A stretch of DNA of 64,000 nt from Paracoccus yibinensis (GCF_030846195.1 NZ_JAVCWH010000004.1:248001-312000), one strand, 5' to 3'. Shown: positions 8,033-16,461, counted from the first letter of the stretch. Notes: generated by a model from the sequence alone, not told the origin. Translations and numbers: made by a program.

Positions 8033-8665
8033 ATGCGCTGGACCGTCCCCAATATCCTGACCCTTCTCCGGTTGATCGCGGCCCCCGCCGTGCCGCTGAT
8101 GTTCCTGTATTTCAGCCGCCCCTGGGCCGACTGGGCCGCGCTGGCGCTGTTCCTGGTCGCCGCCGTGACCGACTGGATCGACGGCTATCTGGCACGCAGC
8201 TGGCAACAGGAAAGCCGCTTCGGCGCGGCCATGGACCCCATCGCCGACAAGGCCATGGTGGTGATCGCCATCGTGGTCATCACCGGCTATTCCGGCATGA
8301 ACCCCTGGCTGATCCTTCCCGCGACGCTGATTCTGTTCCGCGAGGTCTTCGTGTCGGGCCTGCGCGAATTCCTGGGATCGAACGCGCGGCTGCTGAAGGT
8401 GACGAAGCTGGCCAAATGGAAGACCACGACGCAGATGGTCGCCATCTCGGTCCTGTTCCTCGGCACGGGGCTGGCCTATGTCGAACACGGCCGCCCGCCG
8501 CGCGTGGGTGAACCGGGATTGCCTTTTTCCCTCTCCTGGGCGGATCTTGCAACACAGGTCGGCTTGCTGCTGGTCTGGATCGCCGCTGCCCTGACAGCCT
8601 GGACCGGTTGGGATTATTTCGTGAAGGCGCGCCCCTATCTGCGCGAACCCGGCCATGACGCTTGA
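8033..8665 (+). CDS. pgsA: CDP-diacylglycerol-glycerol-3-phosphate 3-phosphatidyltransferase
   Basis: A 210-aa integral membrane enzyme that makes phosphatidylglycerol phosphate, the committed step to phosphatidylglycerol and cardiolipin. The CDP-alcohol phosphatidyltransferase signature D-x2-D-G-x2-A-R-x8-G-x3-D-x3-D is exact: Asp47, Asp50, Gly51, Ala54, Arg55, Gly64, Asp68, Asp72. About four to six transmembrane helices are predicted. Its 3' end overlaps moaD by 11 bp, so the three genes pgsA-moaD-moaE form one unit, an arrangement common in Rhodobacterales. Confidence 0.95.
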   Translation: MRWTVPNILTLLRLIAAPAVPLMFLYFSRPWADWAALALFLVAAVTDWIDGYLARSWQQESRFGAAMDPIADKAMVVIAIVVITGYSGMNPWLILPATLILFREVFVSGLREFLGSNARLLKVTKLAKWKTTTQMVAISVLFLGTGLAYVEHGRPPRVGEPGLPFSLSWADLATQVGLLLVWIAAALTAWTGWDYFVKARPYLREPGHDA

Positions 8666-8906
8666 CGTGCTGTATTTCGCCTGGCTGCGCGAACGCATCG
8701 GCCAGCCGCGCGAACGGGTGGAAACCGACGCCGCCACCGTCCGCGACCTGATCGCCGACCTGTCCGGGCGGGACGACTGGCACGCGGCGGCATTCGCAGA
8801 CCTTGCCGCCGTCCGCTGCGCCGTGGACCAGCAGCTTGCCGATCTGGACGCCCCCCTGGCGGGCGCCCGAGAAGTCGCCTTCTTCCCCCCCATGACCGGC
8901 GGCTGA
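8655..8906 (+). CDS. moaD: Molybdopterin synthase sulfur-carrier subunit
   Basis: An 83-aa ubiquitin-fold protein ending in the diagnostic Gly-Gly (MTGG) that is adenylated and thiocarboxylated to donate sulfur for molybdopterin synthesis. It overlaps pgsA by 11 bp and is followed 2 bp later by its catalytic partner moaE. Length and C-terminus match the family fully. Confidence 0.93.
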   Translation: MTLDVLYFAWLRERIGQPRERVETDAATVRDLIADLSGRDDWHAAAFADLAAVRCAVDQQLADLDAPLAGAREVAFFPPMTGG

Positions 8907-8908
8907 CC

Positions 8909-9343
8909 ATGACGGCCCGCGTCCAGACCGCGCCCTTCGACCTTGCCGCAGAACTGGCGGGCTTCGGTGCGGGCGCGGGGGCCATCGTCACCTTCACCGG
9001 CGTGGTGCGCGACGACACCGGGACCATGGCCGCGCTGGAGATCGAGCATTACCCCGGCATGACCGAACGCGCGCTGACCGATTACGGCACCCAGGCGGCA
9101 GAACGCTTTGCCCTGACCGACTGGCGCATCGTCCACCGCCACGGGCGTCTGGCCGTGGGCGAGCCGATCATGATGGTCGCCACCGCCGCGCGCCACCGCC
9201 ATGCGGCCTTCCGGGCGGCGGATTACCTGATGGACTGGCTGAAATCCCGCGCCCCCTTCTGGAAGCGCGAGATCGGCCATGACGGCGCCGCCCACTGGGT
9301 CGATGCCAAGCCCAGCGACGAAGACGCCTTGTCGCGATGGTAG
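8909..9343 (+). CDS. moaE: Molybdopterin synthase catalytic subunit
   Basis: A 144-aa large subunit of molybdopterin synthase, converting precursor Z (cPMP) to molybdopterin with sulfur from MoaD. Recognisable features are FTGVVRDD near residue 30, EHYPGMTE, the HRHGRLAVGE strand, and the C-terminal FWKREIG containing the active-site Lys. It starts 2 bp after moaD. An intergenic repeat copy follows the stop at once. Confidence 0.93.
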   Translation: MTARVQTAPFDLAAELAGFGAGAGAIVTFTGVVRDDTGTMAALEIEHYPGMTERALTDYGTQAAERFALTDWRIVHRHGRLAVGEPIMMVATAARHRHAAFRAADYLMDWLKSRAPFWKREIGHDGAAHWVDAKPSDEDALSRW

Positions 9344-9370
9344 GCTTCTTCTTCACTCAAATATCCATCC
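9344..9370 (-). repeat. Dispersed GGATATTT intergenic element, copy 1
   Basis: On the minus strand the core reads GGATATTTGAGTGAAGAAGA. It shares this with five other intergenic copies in the window (near 20421, 24021, 36961, 43272 and 57869). This copy lacks the GC-rich hairpin arm. Confidence 0.7.
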
Positions 9371-9383
9371 CCGCTTGCCGCCC

Positions 9384-9890
9384 ATGATCCGGCCCGACCT
9401 GCGCGCCTGGCTTGCCACCCGGTCCGAAGCCCTGGTCGCCGGAGCCATCCTGCTGGCCGGGCTGTGGCTGGCCCTGCGCGGCGGCTGGTTCTTTGCGGCC
9501 GTGGGCGGGCTGGTCCTGCTGGTGGGCCTGTCCCTGCTGGTCGGCGCCTTGCGCAGGCTGCCCTTCCGCCGCCAGGTCGCCGCCCCCGGCGTGGTCGAGG
9601 TGGACGAAGGCGCCATCCGCTATTACGGCGCGGCGGTCCTGGGCGGGGAAATCGCCCTGCGCGACCTGGTCGAAATCCGCCTGCTGCGGCTCAAGGGCCA
9701 GGGCCACTGGCGTCTGCGCAGCGCCAGTGGCGAGGCGCTGCTGGTCCCCGTCGATGCGGCGGGCGCCGAGGCGCTGGCCCATGCCTTTACCGCGCTGCCG
9801 GGCCTTGACATGGGGGCGGTGTCCGCCGCGCTTGCCCATGTCGCGGACCAGCCTGACGCCGTGCGCACCGTTTGGCGTAGGGCGTCTTGA
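9384..9890 (+). CDS. Hypothetical membrane protein, two N-terminal helices
   Basis: A 168-aa protein of unknown function. Residues about 14-32 and 38-56 are hydrophobic helices in a hairpin. The remaining 110 residues are soluble and begin with a beta-rich segment containing GVVEVDEGAIRYYG and EIALRDLVEIRLL, which resembles PH-like domains of small bacterial membrane proteins. The start at MIRPDLRAW is preferred, since the upstream extension overlaps moaE. It probably closes the pgsA-moaD-moaE run but is separated from it by the repeat copy. Confidence 0.65.
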   Translation: MIRPDLRAWLATRSEALVAGAILLAGLWLALRGGWFFAAVGGLVLLVGLSLLVGALRRLPFRRQVAAPGVVEVDEGAIRYYGAAVLGGEIALRDLVEIRLLRLKGQGHWRLRSASGEALLVPVDAAGAEALAHAFTALPGLDMGAVSAALAHVADQPDAVRTVWRRAS

Positions 9891-9913
9891 GGCGGGTTGA
9901 CTTGGCCCCCGCC

Positions 9914-9933
9914 GCGCGTCACCTGTGACGCGC
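9914..9933. promoter_or_regulatory. Perfect 9-bp inverted repeat upstream of gshA
   Basis: GCGCGTCAC-ct-GTGACGCGC ends 22 bp before the gshA ATG. With a 2-bp centre it is better suited to binding a dimeric regulator than to forming an RNA hairpin. Confidence 0.45.
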
Positions 9934-9955
9934 GAACCCAGAAAGGCCCCGCCTC

Positions 9956-11326
9956 ATGTCGATACCACAACAGGGCGGAGGCCCGATCGAAAGCCGCGAC
10001 CAGCTTGCCGCATATATCGCCAGCGGTGAAAAGCCCCGCGACGCTTGGCGCATCGGGACCGAGCATGAGAAGTTCGGCTATGACAAGGCCAGCCTGATGC
10101 CCTTGCCCTATGAAGGCGCCTGTTCGGTCCATGCCATGCTGTCGGGCCTGCAGGAACGCTTTGGGTGGAACCCGGTGATGGAGCAGGACAAGCTGATCGG
10201 CCTGGAACGCAACGGCGCGAACATCAGCCTGGAACCCGGCGGCCAGCTTGAACTGTCAGGCGCGCCTCTGGAAACCATCCACCAGACCTGCGACGAGGTG
10301 AACGGGCACCTGGCCGAGGTGAAGGAGGTCGCCGATCGCATCGGCGCGGGCTTCATAGGCCTGGGCGCCGCGCCGATCTGGGGCCAGGACGACATGCCGA
10401 TGATGCCCAAGGGGCGCTATCGGCTGATGACCGACTACATGGACCGCGTGGGCACCCTGGGCAAGCAGATGATGTACCGGACCTGCACGGTGCAGGTGAA
10501 CCTGGATTTCGGCAGCGAAGCCGACATGGTCCAGAAGATGCGGGTGGCCCTGTCGCTGCAGCCCGTGGCCAATGCGCTGTTCGCCAACTCGCCCTTCCTG
10601 GACGGCAAGCCCAACGGCTGGAAAAGCTGGCGCGCGCATATCTGGCAGAACCTGGACGCCGCGCGCACCGGGATGCTGCCCTTCGTGTTCCAGGATGGCT
10701 TCGGCTATGACGCCTGGGTGGACTATGTCCTGAATGTGCCGATGTATTTCGTCTATCGCGACGGGAAATACATCGACGCTTTGGGCCAGTCCTTCCGCGA
10801 CTTCCTGGATGGTCGCCTGCCCGCCTTGCCGGGCGAGGTGCCGACCCTGTCGGACTGGGCCGACCATATGACCACGGTCTTCCCCGAGGCCCGCGTCAAG
10901 AAATACATCGAGATGCGCGGCGCCGATGGCGGCCCTTGGCGGCGGCTGTGTGCGCTGCCTGCGCTGTGGGTGGGGCTGATCTATGACCAGGGGGCGCTGG
11001 ATGCCGCCTGGGATCTGGTCAAGGACTGGGACGACGAAACCCGCGAAGGGTTGCGCCGCGAGGCCGGGCTCCACGGCCTGCAGGCCAGCGTGAACGGCGT
11101 TCACATGCAGGACCTGGCGCGCGAGGTCGTAGCCATCGCCGAACAGGGCTTGAACCATCGCGCCCGTCCCGGCGCGGGGGGCCTTGTCCCGGACGAGACG
11201 CATTTCCTGAACGCGCTCAAGGAAAGCCTGGACAGTGGCAAGGTGCCGGCCGACGAACTGCTGGAAAAGTACCACGGCGAATGGAACGGCGACCTGACGC
11301 CGATCTATCGCGAATATTCCTATTGA
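9956..11326 (+). CDS. gshA: Glutamate-cysteine ligase (plant/alphaproteobacterial class)
   Basis: A 456-aa enzyme for the first step of glutathione synthesis, ATP-dependent ligation of L-glutamate and L-cysteine. The sequence is of the plant/alphaproteobacterial type (COG3572) rather than the E. coli GshA type. Signatures are RIGTEHEKFGYD near residue 32, ISLEPGGQLELSGAP, and MYRTCTVQVNLDF. A palindrome lies just upstream of its RBS (AGAAAGG). Downstream the next gene is convergent with only 4 bp between the stops. Confidence 0.93.
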   Translation: MSIPQQGGGPIESRDQLAAYIASGEKPRDAWRIGTEHEKFGYDKASLMPLPYEGACSVHAMLSGLQERFGWNPVMEQDKLIGLERNGANISLEPGGQLELSGAPLETIHQTCDEVNGHLAEVKEVADRIGAGFIGLGAAPIWGQDDMPMMPKGRYRLMTDYMDRVGTLGKQMMYRTCTVQVNLDFGSEADMVQKMRVALSLQPVANALFANSPFLDGKPNGWKSWRAHIWQNLDAARTGMLPFVFQDGFGYDAWVDYVLNVPMYFVYRDGKYIDALGQSFRDFLDGRLPALPGEVPTLSDWADHMTTVFPEARVKKYIEMRGADGGPWRRLCALPALWVGLIYDQGALDAAWDLVKDWDDETREGLRREAGLHGLQASVNGVHMQDLAREVVAIAEQGLNHRARPGAGGLVPDETHFLNALKESLDSGKVPADELLEKYHGEWNGDLTPIYREYSY

Positions 11327-11330
11327 TGCG

Positions 11331-12050
11331 TCAGAACCGCCATGTCAGGCCCAGCAGCGGGCCTGACATCGTGGCATCCACCCGCGTCCCGCCGCTGCGG
11401 TAATCCACGTCCAGCCGCCGATAACCCGCCGAGACATAGGCCCGGTCGGTCATCTGGTAATTGACCGTGGCGACGACCTGCGTGGTGCTGTCCGAGCCCA
11501 TGCCGGTGATGCCGTGGTCGATATAGGCGATGGCGGACCAGCGGGGCGCCAGGGTGTAATTCGCCCGCAGCGCAATGATCGGATCGACGAAATCCTTGTC
11601 CCCCGACCGGCTGACGGCCCCGCCCGCGACCGACACCTCGGCCTTGATCTTCCAGGCGCGCACCCCGCCCAGCACGTCCAGGGCCAATCCTTCGTTGTCG
11701 ATGGCCCGCCAGCCTGCCGCCAGCGTCAGGGACCGCTGGGTCAGTTCCCCCTCGGCAGGCAGGCCCGGAGGGATCAGGCCGGATTTCGAACTGGCCGAAT
11801 AGCTGAGATCGCCCAGGACGACAAAGCGGTCCTTGCGCGCGTAAGCCGACAGGAAGAAGGCTGCGTCCAGATCCTCCAGCACCTCGGAGAAGCTCTTGTC
11901 GAAGGACAGCGTGGGCGCGCCGGTAAAGGGGGTGACATCCCCTCCCAGGCCCGAGGCCCAGACATAGGGCGTGATCTGGGCATTCCAGTCCTGGGCCATG
12001 GCAGGGGGCGCGGCCAGCAAGGCGGCAAGGGCGGCAAGCAGCCTGATCAT
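11331..12050 (-). CDS. Outer membrane beta-barrel protein
   Basis: A 239-aa exported protein. Residues 1-19 are a signal peptide (cleavage after AMA). The mature part alternates short amphipathic strands with turns and ends in an aromatic C-terminal residue (GLTWRF), the usual beta-barrel assembly signal. The start overlaps the end of the upstream amidohydrolase gene by 4 bp (ATGA), so the two are translationally coupled. It may give the exported hydrolase's substrate or product passage across the outer membrane; that is inference. Confidence 0.75.
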   Translation of the reverse strand: MIRLLAALAALLAAPPAMAQDWNAQITPYVWASGLGGDVTPFTGAPTLSFDKSFSEVLEDLDAAFFLSAYARKDRFVVLGDLSYSASSKSGLIPPGLPAEGELTQRSLTLAAGWRAIDNEGLALDVLGGVRAWKIKAEVSVAGGAVSRSGDKDFVDPIIALRANYTLAPRWSAIAYIDHGITGMGSDSTTQVVATVNYQMTDRAYVSAGYRRLDVDYRSGGTRVDATMSGPLLGLTWRF

Positions 12051-13510
12051 ATCGAGTCCCCCGATAATTCGTTCTTGAACAGGCGGCCGTTCTTCATGAC
12101 CAGCCGCAGGTTGCCCGGATCGCCCAGCCAGTCGAGGCTCTGCTCGGGCTCTCCGTCGATGACCAGCAGGTCGGCAAGCGCGCCTTCCGCGATCACCCCC
12201 AGCCGACCGTCATAAGGTGCCCGCGCGCCCGACAGCGCCAGCATTTGTCCCGCGGCCCCCGTCGCGCGGTGCAGCGCGGACAGCGGCGACATGAAGCGCG
12301 CCAGCTTGGCCAGTTGCCGCCCCTGGCTTTCGCCGCCGCCATACAGGATGTCGCTGCCGAAGGCCCAGTTGACCCGGTGCTTGTCGGCCCATTCGAAGGC
12401 CCGCGCCGTGCCCTCGGCCACCTGCCGCTGGGCGGCGATGGCCTTGGGGTCGGTGTACTGGTTTGCGTCCTCGTCGGCCAGGAAGGGCTGGATCGACCAC
12501 CAGGTGTCGCTGTCGGCCATCAGCCGGACGGTATCTTCGTCGGCAAGCTGCCCATGCTCGATGGACTTCACTCCGGCGGCGATGCAGCGACGGATGCCGG
12601 GCGAGGTATAGACATGGGCGCAGACATAGGTGCCCCAGTCGCTGGCTGCATCCACCGCCGCGCGCATCTCACCTTCCGTGAACTGCAGCGATTCCAAGGG
12701 GTCGTATTGCGACGCCACCCCGCCGCCGGCCGTGATCTTGATCTGGCTCGCGCCCTTCATCAACTGCTCGCGGGTGCGGCGCAGCACCTCGGGGACGCCG
12801 TCGGCAAGCGCGGACATGCCTTGCTGGCTTGCGTAATCGGCCGGATCGCCCGGCATCATCGGCAGGCTGTTCTGGAAGCGGAAATCCCCATGCCCCGAGG
12901 TCTGCGAGATGATCGCCCCCGCCGGAAAGATCCGCGGCCCCGTGACCACGCCCCGGTCGATGGCGGCCTTGAGGCCAAAGGCCGGGCCGCCCACGTCGCG
13001 CACGGTGGTGAAGCCGCGCATCAGCGTGGCCCCGGCCTCTTGCCCCGCGATCAGGTGCAACAGGCCGATATCCTGGGTCATGGCGGCGATCTGGCTGACC
13101 GAGGCCAGGGTGGCGTGCCAATGCGTGTCGATCAGGCCGGGAATGACCGCGCGCCCGCCGCAGTCGATCACCTGCGCATCCTGCGGGCCTTGGCCGGGGG
13201 CGGGCAGGGCGGCGATGCGTCCGTTTTCGATCAGGATGCCAACGCCCTCGCGCAGGGACAGGGCCTCGCCGTCGAACAGCCGCAGGTTGGTCAGCAGGAC
13301 AGGCCGCCCCGGGGTCTGGGCCTGGGTTTCACGAGGCGCCAGGCCGAAGCCCGCGAACATGCCCACGACCGCAGCCATGCCGCCCAGCATCTGGCGGCGG
13401 GAAATGTCGGCCTCGATCCGGCGCATGATGGCCAGGGTGGTCGGGCTGCCGCAATGGCAGAAATGCACCGCCCCGGATACGGGATCAGGGTGGAAGCAGA
13501 CCTGACACAT
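12047..13510 (-). CDS. Exported metal-dependent amidohydrolase with Cys-rich N-terminus and Tat signal
   Basis: A 487-aa amidohydrolase-superfamily protein of the imidazolonepropionase/prolidase-like group. Metal ligands His130 and His132 are seen in IDTHWH, with later family motifs including GGGV and a conserved Asp in GSDILYGG. A twin-arginine signal (ISRRQML, Arg38-Arg39) and a hydrophobic stretch precede ETQAQ, predicting export by Tat. Unusually, about 35 residues carrying Cys2, Cys5, Cys18 and Cys20 precede the Tat motif. The alternative start at Met29 would remove them but has no RBS, while the first ATG has GGGTGA upstream. The substrate is unknown, perhaps a peptide or cyclic amide. 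Confidence 0.78.
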   Translation of the reverse strand: MCQVCFHPDPVSGAVHFCHCGSPTTLAIMRRIEADISRRQMLGGMAAVVGMFAGFGLAPRETQAQTPGRPVLLTNLRLFDGEALSLREGVGILIENGRIAALPAPGQGPQDAQVIDCGGRAVIPGLIDTHWHATLASVSQIAAMTQDIGLLHLIAGQEAGATLMRGFTTVRDVGGPAFGLKAAIDRGVVTGPRIFPAGAIISQTSGHGDFRFQNSLPMMPGDPADYASQQGMSALADGVPEVLRRTREQLMKGASQIKITAGGGVASQYDPLESLQFTEGEMRAAVDAASDWGTYVCAHVYTSPGIRRCIAAGVKSIEHGQLADEDTVRLMADSDTWWSIQPFLADEDANQYTDPKAIAAQRQVAEGTARAFEWADKHRVNWAFGSDILYGGGESQGRQLAKLARFMSPLSALHRATGAAGQMLALSGARAPYDGRLGVIAEGALADLLVIDGEPEQSLDWLGDPGNLRLVMKNGRLFKNELSGDSI

Positions 13511-13652
13511 GGCGAATCACCCAAAGCGATGGAACCGGCTACATCCCATGCTTGTAGCATGGCACGCCCGCATCAAGAAAAGCGTTTTCTTTCCGCAGGA
13601 TCATCCATCCGTTGTTTGCGGGGCGCTGCCATGGCAGCGCCCCTCGGTCCGT

Positions 13653-14711
13653 TCAGGCAGCCTTGCGGCGGCGCAGCAGCGCCAGCCCGCCCAGGCCCGC
13701 CAGCAGCAAGGGGGCTGCGGCAGGCAACGGCACCGGCGCGGGGTGCTGGGCATCGACCACGGTGCGTCCGAAATCGGTGTAATCGGTGAAGAACCCGTCC
13801 AGGCCCCAGTTCAGCATCGGCTGGATCATGGCAAAGGCCTCGTCCTCGCTGAGGGGGCGGAAGGTATAGGCATGGACCTTCAGGCCAAGACCGTGGGCGG
13901 CCTGGATGAACGACTGGGTGATGCCGCCATAGCTGACGCCGACGCCTGTCGCGACCGACGCGATCTGGTCCAGCGTCCTGAACCCGTCGCTGCCGTTCAC
14001 GCCATAGATGCCGTCCTCCAGGCGCACTGACCCGAGTTGCGCCACCTCGGCTTCCATCCCGTTGGTTTCCAGCAGGCTGGTCAGGTTGATGATGGATTGA
14101 TGGGCGAAGGATTGCAGGATCACCTTGTCGGCCGCCGTGTCAAAGCCGTTGCTTTTCAGCGAAGCGATGATCTTTGCTTCCTTTTCCGCGTCGAAGGGGG
14201 CCTTTGCCTCGGGATAGATGCCGACGGATGTGCCGTTCGCGGCGTTCTGGGCGTTCAGGAACACCAGCACCTCGTCCAGGGTCGGCACCTTGTAGGGATC
14301 GGGCATGCTGGGCGTGAAGCCGGGATAGGTCGAATCGGGCCGCGACAGCGCGCCGGTGGGCTTGACGGTCAGCGTCTTGATCTCGGCCAGGGTGAAGTCC
14401 TTGACGTTGTAGGTGCCGTTCCGGGGTTCGAACAGGGCCGCGACGTCGGTGGTGCGGGTCAGCGTCGTGTCATGCATGGCGACCAGATGGCCGTCCTTGG
14501 TCATCTGCACGTCGGGTTCGATGTAATCCGCGCCCAGCTTGATCGCGAGTTCATAGCTGCCCAGCGTTTCCTCGGGCAGATAGCCGCTGGCGCCGCGATG
14601 CGCGACGACGATGGGCGCCTCGCCCGTCAGGGTGTTCCAGGTCGCGGCATGGGCTGCAAGGGGCAGGGCCAATGACGAAAGGGCCGCAAGGGCGGCAAGC
14701 TGCATCTTCAT
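13653..14711 (-). CDS. Glycerophosphodiester phosphodiesterase with VPLPA-CTERM anchor
   Basis: A 352-aa exported GDPD hydrolysing glycerophosphodiesters to glycerol-3-phosphate and an alcohol. It has a signal peptide (residues 1-22, AHA-A). The TIM-barrel catalytic set is visible: His38-Arg39 in VAHRGASGYLPEE, Glu65 and Asp67 in YIEPDVQM, and His80 in AMHD. The C-terminus VPLPAAAPLLLAGLGGLALL plus RRRKAA is a textbook VPLPA-CTERM sorting signal, predicting processing by an exosortase-type enzyme. The start MKMQ is chosen for its signal peptide; the frame runs on upstream without meaning. The protein encoded 0.7 kb away carries the same type of tail. Confidence 0.88.
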   Translation of the reverse strand: MKMQLAALAALSSLALPLAAHAATWNTLTGEAPIVVAHRGASGYLPEETLGSYELAIKLGADYIEPDVQMTKDGHLVAMHDTTLTRTTDVAALFEPRNGTYNVKDFTLAEIKTLTVKPTGALSRPDSTYPGFTPSMPDPYKVPTLDEVLVFLNAQNAANGTSVGIYPEAKAPFDAEKEAKIIASLKSNGFDTAADKVILQSFAHQSIINLTSLLETNGMEAEVAQLGSVRLEDGIYGVNGSDGFRTLDQIASVATGVGVSYGGITQSFIQAAHGLGLKVHAYTFRPLSEDEAFAMIQPMLNWGLDGFFTDYTDFGRTVVDAQHPAPVPLPAAAPLLLAGLGGLALLRRRKAA

Positions 14712-14936
14712 AAAAGCGTTCCCGATCTTTGGATCATCATGCCTGCGCAGCCGGCCGGCGCGCAGCCAGGCGAGGGTGCCCAAGATGGTTAACGGTTTTG
14801 CGACGCTTTTGTTCTGGTTCGACAAAATCTTTGCGTCTTCCGCCTTTCGGATCCACCGCACGACAATATGACCATGGGGCATCTTGCGCGGACCCCGCCC
14901 TGGTGGCACGCGTGGGCAAAGCGAAAGGGGAAGGCG
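14712..14936. promoter_or_regulatory. Divergent intergenic region with nested inverted repeat
   Basis: A 225-bp region between the GDPD gene (minus) and a small membrane protein gene (plus), presumably holding both promoters. It contains a nested inverted repeat GACGC-TTTTGT ... ACAAAA-TCTTT-GCGTC (14802-14837). No promoter boxes can be assigned with confidence. Confidence 0.3.
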
Positions 14937-15326
14937 ATGAAGGTGGATGCGATGGTGTGGGTGCAGCGGATCATGGGCGCGGTCTTCGCGGTCGGCGTCG
15001 TGGCCCTGATCGGGGCCATCGTCACCCAGGTCGGCCAGGCCGAAGGACTGCCGCCGCTGCCGATCTTCGTGGGGCTTCTGGGGATCGTGGTGCTGATCCT
15101 GCTGTCGGGCGCCTGCCTGGCGCTGATCTCGCTGGCGATCTCGGCGCGACGCGGGGCCGAGGCACTGCGCCGCATCGCAGGGCAGGGCGGGGCCGCGCCT
15201 GTGGCCGCCCCGGTGCGGGTCTTCAACCAACCCTCGCTGCGCGAGGTGGTTTCCGAACCGCAGCCCGAACCCGCCCAGGCCCGTCCCTCGCGACCGGCAG
15301 GCCGGACGCTGGTGGCCGAACGCTGA
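14937..15326 (+). CDS. Small two-helix membrane protein, Ala/Pro-rich tail
   Basis: A 129-aa protein with hydrophobic segments at about residues 10-32 and 44-70, a short Arg-rich linker (SARRGAEALRRIAG) and a disordered C-terminal tail rich in Ala, Pro and Glu. The start at MKVDAMVW has RBS AAGGGGAAGG; a longer frame from 14868 lacks one. Not recognised. It sits between two genes for VPLPA-CTERM hydrolases. Confidence 0.6.
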   Translation: MKVDAMVWVQRIMGAVFAVGVVALIGAIVTQVGQAEGLPPLPIFVGLLGIVVLILLSGACLALISLAISARRGAEALRRIAGQGGAAPVAAPVRVFNQPSLREVVSEPQPEPAQARPSRPAGRTLVAER

Positions 15327-15426
15327 CACGGCAACCCCGGCCGGTCGCAACCGGGAATTTTGGAAAATCTTCGTTGTCCCCAAGCCCTTCCTGCATTTAG
15401 CCTGAAGTGATGCATTCGGGGGGATC

Positions 15427-16461
15427 ATGCGTAAATTTTTCCTGGCTATTGTTGTCATCGCAGCACCGTTGACGGCGCAAGCATCGGTCGTGACCGATAC
15501 CTTCACCAGCTTCTGGGCCTTGGGGGACAGCCTGACGGACAACGGCAACCTGCCGCTTCCCGTCTTTGCGGCGGGCCGTCCAAGCGCGCCGATTTCGCCC
15601 GAGGCGGGCAAGGCGGCTTACTATGCGCCCGCGAACGGGCCGCGCTTTTCGAACGGCCGGACCTTCGCGGAATACGTTGCGGCCGAATTCCAGGCCGCGG
15701 GCCGGCCAACCGCCAATCTCGCCCATGGCGGAGCGGAGGCAGCCGAGCCGATCGATCCAACCGATCCGACGCCCGGCCTGTTCGCGCAGCGTCAGCAACT
15801 GGCCGCAGCTTCCGCAGGCTTCGGGACGCGGCCCCTGGTGTCGATCCTGATGGGGGCGAACGACATCTTCGCAGGACTTGCCAGCGGCGATCCGCTTGCA
15901 AATGCAATCGGCGGGGCGATAAGGGCTGCCGACGCCGTTGCGGAAACGGCAAGCTTTCTTGGCACCTATGGGGTGCGCGATTTTCTGATCGCCAATCTGC
16001 CCGACCTTGGTGCGACGCCGGCCTTTGCCCTGTTCCAGCCCCAGGCCCGGCTTCTGGCCAGTGCGGCCAGCTCTGCCTATAACGCCCGGCTTGCGGGGAA
16101 TGTCGCTGCGCTCGAAGCGGGCGGACTGAATGTCATCAGCCTGGACATCCATGCCCAGTTGAACGGCATTCTGGCCGATCCTGCTGCCTTCGGCTATGGC
16201 AACACGGTGCTGCCCTGCCTGTTTCCCAGTCCGGGCGTGGCCGCTGCGTTCGGACAGGCGCCTGTCTGCAGCGACACGGAATCGCTGTCGCGATTGTTCT
16301 TCGACCCGGTTCATCCCAACCTTCTGGCTCATGCCCAGTTCGGGCAAACCGCGTTGGACCTGATCGAGGCGGATCTGGCACCCGTCCCGCTGGCGGGCGG
16401 CCTGCCCCTTCTGCTGACCGGCTTGGGGGCGTTCGTCGCCCTGCGCCGCCGCCGGACCTAG
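15427..16461 (+). CDS. SGNH/GDSL-family esterase with VPLPA-CTERM anchor
   Basis: A 344-aa exported lipase/esterase. Signal peptide residues 1-19. Block I GDSLTDNGN supplies nucleophile Ser35, block III is MGANDIF, and block V is FDPVHPN with the Asp-His pair. This is the layout of GDSL lipases such as thermolabile haemolysin and autotransporter esterases. The C-terminus VPLAGGLPLLLTGLGAFVAL plus RRRRT is a VPLPA-CTERM-type sorting tail. RBS GGGGGG lies upstream. Its TAG stop shares the palindrome CTAG with the TAG stop of convergent plsY. A lipid substrate is likely but unproven. Confidence 0.85.
   Translation: MRKFFLAIVVIAAPLTAQASVVTDTFTSFWALGDSLTDNGNLPLPVFAAGRPSAPISPEAGKAAYYAPANGPRFSNGRTFAEYVAAEFQAAGRPTANLAHGGAEAAEPIDPTDPTPGLFAQRQQLAAASAGFGTRPLVSILMGANDIFAGLASGDPLANAIGGAIRAADAVAETASFLGTYGVRDFLIANLPDLGATPAFALFQPQARLLASAASSAYNARLAGNVAALEAGGLNVISLDIHAQLNGILADPAAFGYGNTVLPCLFPSPGVAAAFGQAPVCSDTESLSRLFFDPVHPNLLAHAQFGQTALDLIEADLAPVPLAGGLPLLLTGLGAFVALRRRRT

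Noticed and set aside
15355-15372. GAATTTTggAAAATcTTC repeat upstream of the GDSL esterase gene as an operator
   Set aside because: Imperfect, AT-simple and not repeated upstream of the partner GDPD gene.
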